DNA from: Caulifigura coniformis
Lineage (GTDB): Bacteria; Planctomycetota; Planctomycetia; Planctomycetales; Planctomycetaceae
Direction: 5' to 3'
DNA: 64,000 nucleotides
Assembly (NCBI RefSeq): GCF_007745175.1
Contig: NZ_CP036271.1
Span: 558,001-622,000, forward strand
Numbering within the stretch: the first letter of the stretch is position 1; every line of letters begins with the position of its first letter. The position numbers and the translations under genes were made by a program. The notes under the pieces are model-generated. The model had not been told where the DNA came from. It ran no database searches and saw nothing but the letters and a program-made list of their open reading frames with translations. Below are positions 58,144 through 64,000 of this stretch, in pieces.

Positions 58144-58542
58144 TCAGCCCTGAGCAGCCATCGCCACTAACTCCCAGATGTGGCCATCGGGGTCCATGAA
58201 GCCGTGCTGGTACATGAACCCGTGGTCTTTGGCCTCGTTGTAGGTCGACCCGCCGGCCGCCACCGCCTTCTTGACGATGGCGTCGACGTCCTCGCGCGAC
58301 TCGCACTGCAGGCAGATGATCGCCGCGGTCGTCTTCGTCGAATCGCCGACGGCCTTGGGGGTAAACGTCTGGAAATACTTGTCCGCCAGGAGCATGACGA
58401 AGATGTCGTCGCTGACGATCATGCAAGTCGCGTTCTCGTCGCTGAACTGCGGGTTGAACGCGTAGCCGAGGGCCGTGAAGAAGGCGTTGGCCCGCTTCAG
58501 GTCTTTCACGGCGATGTTCACGAAGATCTTTTTGTTGGTCAT
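58144..58542 (-). CDS. VOC family protein (glyoxalase/bleomycin-resistance type)
   Basis: The 132-residue protein begins MTNKKIFVNIAVKDLKRANA, then FFTALGYAFNPQFSDENATC, and ends FMYQHGFMDPDGHIWELVAM. The DPDGHIWEL strand is the diagnostic VOC motif with a metal-binding Glu. The substrate is unknown; relatives include glyoxalases, dioxygenases and antibiotic-binding proteins. The start at 58542 is chosen over a longer frame. It lies in the minus-strand group that also encodes DGPF and SRPBCC proteins. Confidence 0.85.
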   Translation of the reverse strand: MTNKKIFVNIAVKDLKRANAFFTALGYAFNPQFSDENATCMIVSDDIFVMLLADKYFQTFTPKAVGDSTKTTAAIICLQCESREDVDAIVKKAVAAGGSTYNEAKDHGFMYQHGFMDPDGHIWELVAMAAQG

Positions 58543-58601
58543 GACGTTGCTGCCTTTCTGGAGTGTGAATTGCTGTTCGGTCGTCCGTGCGACGGAGACG
58601 T

Positions 58602-59027
58602 TCAGCCCGCGGAGTTGTTTGCGACGGTCTCCCACGGCAACTGCCGGATCATTTCCTGTTGAGCGGCCGGGAAGTCCGAGGCCTGGTAAACCTGACGGAT
58701 CTCCATCACCGCTTCGCCCGGGCCGCACAGTGAAGGACACATGGAGGCCCATTTCGCCGCTTCTTCCAGCGACTCGACGTCGACGACGACGAATCCGGCG
58801 ATCATCTCCTTGGTTTCGCTGAACGGGCCGTCGATCACCGAGACCTGTCCGTTGCGGTAATGCACGCGCGCCCCGGCGGAGGACGACAGCAGCCCGTCTC
58901 CGCCGGCATACACGCCGGCGGCCTGCATGGCGGCCTTGTACTGGCCCATCGCGGCGATCATCTCCGGGGGAGGCGTCAGGCCGCTCTCGGTACGATCGTC
59001 GGACTTGCGGAGGATCATGAAACGCAT
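58602..59027 (-). CDS. YCII-related DGPF-domain protein (second copy)
   Basis: The 141-residue protein begins MRFMILRKSDDRTESGLTPP and contains VSVIDGPFSETKEMIAGFVV, the DGPF(S/A)ETKE signature of YCII-related proteins. The overall pattern (alpha/beta, ferredoxin-like) matches. Function is unknown for most members. It lies 59 bases upstream of the VOC gene and 59 bases downstream of the SRPBCC gene on the same strand, so an operon is likely. Confidence 0.87.
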   Translation of the reverse strand: MRFMILRKSDDRTESGLTPPPEMIAAMGQYKAAMQAAGVYAGGDGLLSSSAGARVHYRNGQVSVIDGPFSETKEMIAGFVVVDVESLEEAAKWASMCPSLCGPGEAVMEIRQVYQASDFPAAQQEMIRQLPWETVANNSAG

Positions 59028-59086
59028 GGCTGTTCGATTCGTTGCGGGCGGGAGGACAGGATGCGGTGTAGCGGCGGGTCGCGGTT

Positions 59087-59683
59087 TCAGGGAGTCGCTT
59101 CCGCCAGGCCCTTCAGGTTCCGCAGCCCTTCGTTGAACTGCGAACCGCACATCTCTTCCACGTCGATGAACACCTGCGCGACCTTCCCCATGAAGGTGTT
59201 CTCCCCTGCCATCACCCAGGTCAGCTTCGTGCCGTCCCCCTCCGGAGCCATCAGGAACTCGACCGAGTTGCTGCACTCCATCGGACGCAGGAAATCGAGT
59301 TGGAAGCGGACCTTTTCCGGAGCCACTTCGGCCACCTCGAGCTTCCCCGCGCCGATGTTGTCGTCGCCGTCCCAGGCGTACTTCGCGCCGACACCGCTTT
59401 CCGCGCCGCTGTACTCGCGCTTCATGTCAGGGTCGACCTTCTCCCAGGGAGACCAGCTCGTCCACTTTCGGAGGTCGGTGAGATGGGGCGTGATCTTCTC
59501 CGGGGGAGCGTTCACCACGATCGAACGCTCGACTCGGAAGATCGCCGGCTTCGTCGAGGCGGCGGCCAGCACCACGCCGGCGAAGAGCACAAGACATCCG
59601 AGGACGCCGAAGACGATCGTCTTGATCTTCGAGCGCTTGCGGGGCACGGTTTCCGTTGCCGGAGGGAGTGTTTCTGTCGCCAT
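59087..59683 (-). CDS. SRPBCC-fold protein with N-terminal membrane anchor
   Basis: The 198-residue protein has one membrane span (TIVFGVLGCLVLFAGVVLAAA) after a short basic segment. A START/SRPBCC (polyketide-cyclase-like) lipid-binding fold follows, with ERSIVVNAPPEKITPHLTDLRKW at its start and SWSPWEKVDPDMKREYSG after it. The family binds hydrophobic ligands. The membrane anchor suggests it acts at the inner face or outside of the membrane. It sits between two DGPF genes in the same direction. Confidence 0.85.
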   Translation of the reverse strand: MATETLPPATETVPRKRSKIKTIVFGVLGCLVLFAGVVLAAASTKPAIFRVERSIVVNAPPEKITPHLTDLRKWTSWSPWEKVDPDMKREYSGAESGVGAKYAWDGDDNIGAGKLEVAEVAPEKVRFQLDFLRPMECSNSVEFLMAPEGDGTKLTWVMAGENTFMGKVAQVFIDVEEMCGSQFNEGLRNLKGLAEATP

Positions 59684-59737
59684 GGGAATCTCGTCGCTGG
59701 GAGATGTTCGGGGGGGAGAGAGGGCCGGGATCGACAG

Positions 59738-60160
59738 TCACTTCGTGGTGATCGCGTCCCGCAGCCGCTCTTCCTGGGCGCGGAGTTCCGGAGTGAACTC
59801 GGCGCCGAAGTCGTCCATTTCAAAGACCGGACGGATCTCGATGTCCGAGTCGCCCATCTGCGGGTTGGGACAGCGTTTCACCCATTCGATGGCCTCTTCC
59901 ATCGAACGGACCTGCCACAGCCAGAACCCGGCGACGAGTTCCTTCGTCTCCGTGAAGGGGCCGTCGACCACCGAGCGGTTCTTCCCCGAGAAGTGCACCC
60001 GCTTCCCCTTCGAGGTGGGATGCAGGCCTTCCCCCGCCAGCATGATGCCGGCGTTCACCAGCTCTTCGTTGTACTTGCCCATCTCCGTGAGCAGCTGCTC
60101 GCTCGGCATGACGCCGGCTTCGGAATCCTTGTCGGCTTTGACGATGACCATGACTCGCAT
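59738..60160 (-). CDS. YCII-related DGPF-domain protein (third copy)
   Basis: The 140-residue protein begins MRVMVIVKADKDSEAGVMPS and has SVVDGPFTETKELVAGFWLW, the DGPF motif. It resembles the copy at 58602-59027 (both start MR-M-I, both have GP(F)(T/S)ETKE), so the two are likely paralogs by duplication. It is probably the first gene of the minus-strand run. The GGAGAA upstream (about 5 bases before the ATG) supports the start. Confidence 0.87.
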   Translation of the reverse strand: MRVMVIVKADKDSEAGVMPSEQLLTEMGKYNEELVNAGIMLAGEGLHPTSKGKRVHFSGKNRSVVDGPFTETKELVAGFWLWQVRSMEEAIEWVKRCPNPQMGDSDIEIRPVFEMDDFGAEFTPELRAQEERLRDAITTK

Positions 60161-60344
60161 GGGAAGTTCTCCTGGGGGGGGTGAGATTCAGCCCGTTTCA
60201 CTGCCGGCCTGTACAGAAGCGACGATCCGCGCCCGCCGGAATCGACACGCCCATTCAGGAATTTTCAGAAAAGCCGTAAGTGCCAAATTCGCAATGATTT
60301 GAAGCCCAAGCCCACCAGCTTCATCGGCAGCCGAAACCGTCAAT

Positions 60345-61487
60345 CTAGTCCATGTCTTCCGGGCGGACCCAGGCGGGGTCGTCGTCCTGGTTGAACATCC
60401 GCGTGTAGGTGTCGTACCGCAGCGGAGAGATGTCGCCCCGTTCGACAGCCGCCTGGACAGCGCACTCTTTCTCCACCAGGTGCGAGCACGAGGCGAAGCG
60501 GCAGTCGGGAACGTAGGGCCGGAATTCCGGGTAGAGCCCTTCCAGTTCCCCGGGAGCGACGTCCCACAGCATCAGCTGGCGGATGCCCGGCGTGTCAACG
60601 ACCCATCCGCCCCCGTCGAGGCGGAACAGTTCGGCCACGCGGGTCGTGTGCGTTCCCTTCCCCGTTTCATCCGAAATGCCGCCGGTCCGCCGGTCGAGCC
60701 CCGGCTGCACGCAGTTCAGCAGCGACGACTTCCCGACGCCGCTCTGCCCGGCCACGACGCTCTGATGCCCCACCAGTCTCCGGCGGAGTTCGTCGATCCC
60801 CAGGCCCAGCCGCGCGCTCACCAGCACCACGTCGAATCCGATTCGGGTGTACTGTCCCGCAATCGGCTGCAGCAGCACCGGATTCACGAGGTCGGCCTTG
60901 TTGATGCACACGATCCCGCGGACGCCCCCTTTTTCCGCGCCAACGAGAAAGCGATCGACCACCCCCAGCTTGAGCGGCGGATCATCGGCGGAAACGACGA
61001 TCACGGCCTGGTCGACGTTCGCAGTGAGGATCTGCTGGAAGCGCCCCGAAGTGCGCGAGATCGTCGACGTCCGCGGCTCGATCCGTTCGATCACCCCTTC
61101 ATCGCCTTCGGTCGGCCGGACGAGAACGCGGTCTCCCGCCACGACGAGACTACGGGTTTCCCGCTGCATCGTGCGGAGAACGCGGCGCACCGAGCAGTGC
61201 CTCACCGAGCCGTCATCCAGCTCGACGGCCGAGTGGTTCGCGCCGACCGTCCACAACACGCGGCCTGATACGCAGGAGGCATCGACGTCGCGCAGCCCGT
61301 CGGAACTTTCAGCGCTGGTGACGACCGTTCGCCGCCGCGTCAGCTCGCCTTTGCCCGACAGCCGCTCCGAATGGACCGCATCGGCCGCCTCGTCTTCGCG
61401 GGCCTTCGTCCAGTCGTTCTGGCGGGTCCGCGCGTTGCGGTTCTTGCGGAACGAAACGCGAATCTTGCGTTTGTCGTCACGTGCCAC
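60345..61487 (-). CDS. rsgA: Ribosome small-subunit biogenesis GTPase RsgA
   Basis: RsgA (YjeQ) is a circularly permuted GTPase that checks maturation of the 30S subunit. The 380-residue protein has an OB-fold region (about 70-140), NKAD at 196-199 before the P-loop GQSGVGKS at 247-254 (permuted order), and DTPG at 298-301. A zinc knuckle Cys329, Cys334, His336, Cys342 follows. It is longer than typical at the basic, Arg-rich N-terminus (1-70). The start is GTG at 61487, only 2 bases after the FHA gene's stop, so the two are translated from one message. Confidence 0.95.
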   Translation of the reverse strand: MARDDKRKIRVSFRKNRNARTRQNDWTKAREDEAADAVHSERLSGKGELTRRRTVVTSAESSDGLRDVDASCVSGRVLWTVGANHSAVELDDGSVRHCSVRRVLRTMQRETRSLVVAGDRVLVRPTEGDEGVIERIEPRTSTISRTSGRFQQILTANVDQAVIVVSADDPPLKLGVVDRFLVGAEKGGVRGIVCINKADLVNPVLLQPIAGQYTRIGFDVVLVSARLGLGIDELRRRLVGHQSVVAGQSGVGKSSLLNCVQPGLDRRTGGISDETGKGTHTTRVAELFRLDGGGWVVDTPGIRQLMLWDVAPGELEGLYPEFRPYVPDCRFASCSHLVEKECAVQAAVERGDISPLRYDTYTRMFNQDDDPAWVRPEDMD

Positions 61488-61489
61488 GA

Positions 61490-61987
61490 TTACTCGTCGT
61501 CCATCAGCCAGGCGGCTGCGGCGTCTTCATCCGCTGAGAAGTTCTTGCCGGGAGCCGCTCCGTTGCGCCGGGCAGCCGGCGGGAGGGCAGGGGCGCGGCG
61601 CCGTGCCTCGCGCCGCTCTTCGAGCCCTGCTTTTTCCAGCAGGCTCATCGCGAACGGGCTTTCGTCCACCGGCGGCGGAGCATCCGCCTTCGGCTGATAC
61701 TCGATCGAAAAATGATGCTTGGCGATCGCCAGCACATCGCCCGGGAGCAGGAACTTCGCATCCACCCGCTCGCCGTTCACCTTGATGCCGTTGCGGCTGC
61801 GCAGATCGCGCACGTGCCAGTAGCCGTTCTGCATCTCGAGCTGGCAGTGATGCGACGAGACGTTCGGATACTCCAGAACGATGTCGCACCCGTCGCGACG
61901 CCCGATCACGAGATTCGCCTTCGGCAGAGGAATCGGATCGCCGCCGCCGCGCGGCACCAACTGGCCCAGTTCCAACGATGACTGCAT
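61490..61987 (-). CDS. FHA-domain protein
   Basis: The 165-residue protein has an FHA phosphothreonine-binding domain: LVIGRRDGCDIVLEYPNVSSHHCQ, with Gly29-Arg30, Ser44-Ser45-His46, and RSRNGIKVNG at 63-72. The last 60 residues are Pro/Ala/Arg-rich and probably disordered. It is the upstream partner of rsgA (2 bases apart). FHA proteins usually work with Ser/Thr kinases, of which none is in this window. The start at 61987 (MQSSLELGQL) is preferred; upstream codons look non-coding. Confidence 0.85.
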   Translation of the reverse strand: MQSSLELGQLVPRGGGDPIPLPKANLVIGRRDGCDIVLEYPNVSSHHCQLEMQNGYWHVRDLRSRNGIKVNGERVDAKFLLPGDVLAIAKHHFSIEYQPKADAPPPVDESPFAMSLLEKAGLEERREARRRAPALPPAARRNGAAPGKNFSADEDAAAAWLMDDE

Positions 61988-62225
61988 GTGACACAATCCA
62001 CTTGGACGACCGCGGGACTCAGGGATGAGGTCTCGCGGCCGATCGGGTGTCGCCTTCGGAACCCTGGAAGGCGACAGGTACAGGGACTCCATTGACCCGT
62101 GATTCGACTCTACCCACGCCCTGTGGCGAAGTCAATTTGGCGTTTTTGATGAATGACCACCGCATTCTGCGTCAGGCATTTTGCCCCTCCGGACGCCCGT
62201 TCTCTGCCCGATTCGCGTGACGGCG

Positions 62226-62813
62226 CTACGACTGCTCCTCGAGTTTTGCCAGAAGTTCGAGGCATTCCTCGGCCAGATGCTCCAGACGCGGATCGCCGTG
62301 CCGCGCCGCTTCCACTCCGTCGCGGTAGCTCTTCAGGAGCGACTCTTTCGGCGCATTGAATCGCGACCAGAAATCGGGGTCATCAATGTGATCGAACGCC
62401 ATCGTCTCCAGGTTGTGACGCTTGTCCGCCAGCCACACCGCCCGGCTCCCGATTGACGACTTCGAAATCCGCTCCAGCTTTTCCGCCTTCCGTTTCGCCC
62501 ACGGGCGTTTCACTCCCTGCTCATCGTGCTTCTTCTCGGTCAGCACGTCGACGATCTCGAGGACATCCGGCGGAAACTGATCCGCCAGCCGCTCGAGCGT
62601 CCAGTCGGTGTCCTCGACGACATCATGCAGCACGGCCGCCGCCAGCAGATGTTCATCCGCGAAGCCCGACCGTTGCAGGATCAGCGCGACGGCCGCCGGA
62701 TGCACCAGGTAGGGAATTTCGGTCGCCTTGCGATGCTGTCCCGCATGAGCGATCGCGGCCACGCGCCAGGCGCGTTCCATGAGAGAGCTGGTGAGGGTCG
62801 TCCGTCTGGTCAT
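62226..62813 (-). CDS. HD-domain hydrolase, SpoT/MESH1-like
   Basis: The 195-residue protein has only the hydrolase domain. HAGQHRKATEIPYLVHP (His23, His38), HDVVEDTDW (His63-Asp64, Glu67-Asp68) and DKRHNLETM (Asp130) match the metal site of SpoT and MESH1. Those enzymes remove pyrophosphate from (p)ppGpp or related nucleotides. No synthetase, TGS or ACT domain follows, so it is a small alarmone hydrolase type. Nucleotide specificity is uncertain. The start at 62813 (MTRRTTLTSSL) is taken because the upstream residues look non-coding. Confidence 0.85.
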   Translation of the reverse strand: MTRRTTLTSSLMERAWRVAAIAHAGQHRKATEIPYLVHPAAVALILQRSGFADEHLLAAAVLHDVVEDTDWTLERLADQFPPDVLEIVDVLTEKKHDEQGVKRPWAKRKAEKLERISKSSIGSRAVWLADKRHNLETMAFDHIDDPDFWSRFNAPKESLLKSYRDGVEAARHGDPRLEHLAEECLELLAKLEEQS

Positions 62814-63019
62814 CGGGAATGGGTGGTCCGGTCTTCGTGAAGGGGGCTCCACTTTATCGAGCCGGTGCGATTCCGCCCGCTGTTTCGAGGGCGTTTTGTG
62901 AATCCTGCTTCAGATCGGCGATGCAGAACGGCCGGCTGGTTGCCGCGCTCCGCCGTGCGCGGTCCAATGCCCCCGGATCACGGCCGCTCGCCTGCTGATC
63001 GTCTCCACGGAACGGACTT

Positions 63020-64000
63020 ATGAACGACCTCACTCTGATGATCTTCGGCGCCTCCGGAGATCTCACCGCCCGCAAGCTGATTCCCGCTCTCTACCAGCTG
63101 CACTGCAACGGCTTCCTTCCCCAGAAAGCGGCGATCGTCGGCGTCGCCCGGCGGGAGAAAACGGACGACTCGTTCCGCGCGGAGATGCAGGCTGCCGTCC
63201 GCGAGTTCCGCAAGAACGACTACACCGACGAGCTCTGGCAGGCGTTTGCGCGCCGTCTGCGATATGCCCAGGTCGACATCGAATCCGATTCCGCCGCCCC
63301 CGCGCTCCGCGACCGCATTCAGTCCATCGAATCGGAAGAAGGCCTCAGCGGAAATCGCATCGTCTACCTCGCCACCGCGCCCGAACTCTTCCTGCCCAGC
63401 GTCGAAGCGCTCGACAAGGCCGGCCTCGTCCACCCCATGGAGCAGGCGGAAAAGCTCCGCGTCGTCATCGAGAAGCCGTTCGGCCACGATCTCGAATCGG
63501 CCCAGCAACTGAGCCAGTCGCTGGGGAGAATCCTCCGCGAAAAGCAGATCTACCGCATCGACCACTACCTGGGAAAAGAAACCGTCCAGAACCTGCTGCT
63601 GTTCCGGTTCGGTAACTCGATCTTCGAACCGATGTTCAATCGGAACCACGTCGACCATGTGCAGATCACCGTGGCCGAATCGCAGGGGATCGAGGGGGGC
63701 CGCGGCGGCTACTACGACAAATCCGGCGCCCTGCGTGACGTGCTCCAGAACCACGTCCTCCAGTTGCTCAGCCTCGTCGCGATGGAGCCCCCGGCGTCGT
63801 TCTCCGGCGAATACATCCGCAACGAAAAGCTGAAGGTGCTGCAGTCGCTCGTTCCCGGCCGGTCCGGGCCCGTCAGCGGATGGGCCGTCGCGGGCCAGTA
63901 CGCGGCCGCCGCCATCAAGGGGCAGCGCGTGAAGGCGTACCTCGATGAAGACCGTATTCCGACCGACTCCCGTCGTGAAACCTTCGTCGCCCTGGAAGCC
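63020..64000 (+). CDS. zwf: Glucose-6-phosphate dehydrogenase (3' end missing)
   Basis: Zwf oxidises glucose-6-phosphate to 6-phosphogluconolactone with NADP, the first step of the oxidative pentose phosphate pathway. The 327 residues visible begin MNDLTLMIFGASGDLTARKL with the cofactor motif GASGDL at 10-15. The glucose-6-phosphate site RIDHYLGKE has Asp181 and His182. EKPFGHD and the GGRGGYYDKSGALRDVLQNH block are also family signatures. The frame is open to the right edge, so the C-terminal part, about a third of a usual 490-residue enzyme, lies outside the window. It is divergent from the HD-domain gene. Confidence 0.95.
   Translation, partial: MNDLTLMIFGASGDLTARKLIPALYQLHCNGFLPQKAAIVGVARREKTDDSFRAEMQAAVREFRKNDYTDELWQAFARRLRYAQVDIESDSAAPALRDRIQSIESEEGLSGNRIVYLATAPELFLPSVEALDKAGLVHPMEQAEKLRVVIEKPFGHDLESAQQLSQSLGRILREKQIYRIDHYLGKETVQNLLLFRFGNSIFEPMFNRNHVDHVQITVAESQGIEGGRGGYYDKSGALRDVLQNHVLQLLSLVAMEPPASFSGEYIRNEKLKVLQSLVPGRSGPVSGWAVAGQYAAAAIKGQRVKAYLDEDRIPTDSRRETFVALEA

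Overview
This window looks like chromosomal sequence from a GC-rich member of the Planctomycetota, probably order Planctomycetales. The evidence is gene content: two sets of DUF1549/DUF1553 cytochrome-type proteins paired with Tat-exported DUF1501 proteins, a Tat-exported Gfo/Idh/MocA oxidoreductase, a formylglycine-type sulfatase, a SecA about 300 residues longer than usual, and several small secreted Cys-rich proteins that I match only to planctomycete-type families. Ribosome binding sites are patchy: some genes have a strong AGGAG, many have none. Assignments rest on reading translations and motifs; no database was searched.

Layout. 1-30 kb is mixed housekeeping and envelope: the end of an unknown gene, secA, a lone 2-oxoacid dehydrogenase-type acyltransferase, a GH57 glycosidase, a GT39-like membrane glycosyltransferase coupled to a secreted Kelch protein, an SDR, a mannose-6-phosphate-isomerase-like protein with a small partner, hpnE-bioF, an ExbD gene overlapping a membrane/Pro-rich-linker/alpha-toroid gene, a CPBP protease, clpB, a zinc-ribbon membrane protein, an alpha/beta hydrolase, and three consecutive minus-strand secreted proteins, one with a Cys-Gly pentapeptide array. 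30.5-47 kb is a catabolic-looking block: sugar isomerase, ASCH-like/winged-helix protein, cupin, sulfatase, c-type cytochrome DUF1549/DUF1553 protein, DUF1501, Gfo/Idh/MocA, NHL protein, a Spy-like protein on the other strand, then a second LamG-DUF1549-DUF1553 and DUF1501 pair. 47-64 kb holds a photolyase, two-subunit 2-oxoacid:ferredoxin oxidoreductase (korA before korB), a PqiA-MCE fusion, a divergent acetate kinase, a TadG-like protein, a cluster of three DGPF-motif proteins with two VOC proteins and one SRPBCC protein, an FHA-RsgA pair, a SpoT/MESH1-like HD hydrolase, and the 5' part of zwf, which runs off the end.

I see no tRNA, rRNA, CRISPR array, integrase or insertion sequence. Six stretches over 300 bp have no confident gene; two of them contain similar small ORFs with strong Shine-Dalgarno sites. 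The most unusual items are the ExbD/toroid pair (TonB-like layout), the PqiA-MCE fusion, the cluster of secreted Cys-rich proteins, the FHA-RsgA operon, a 110-bp inverted-repeat structure at 30332-30441, and the two similar small ORFs. None of these by itself proves a new system.
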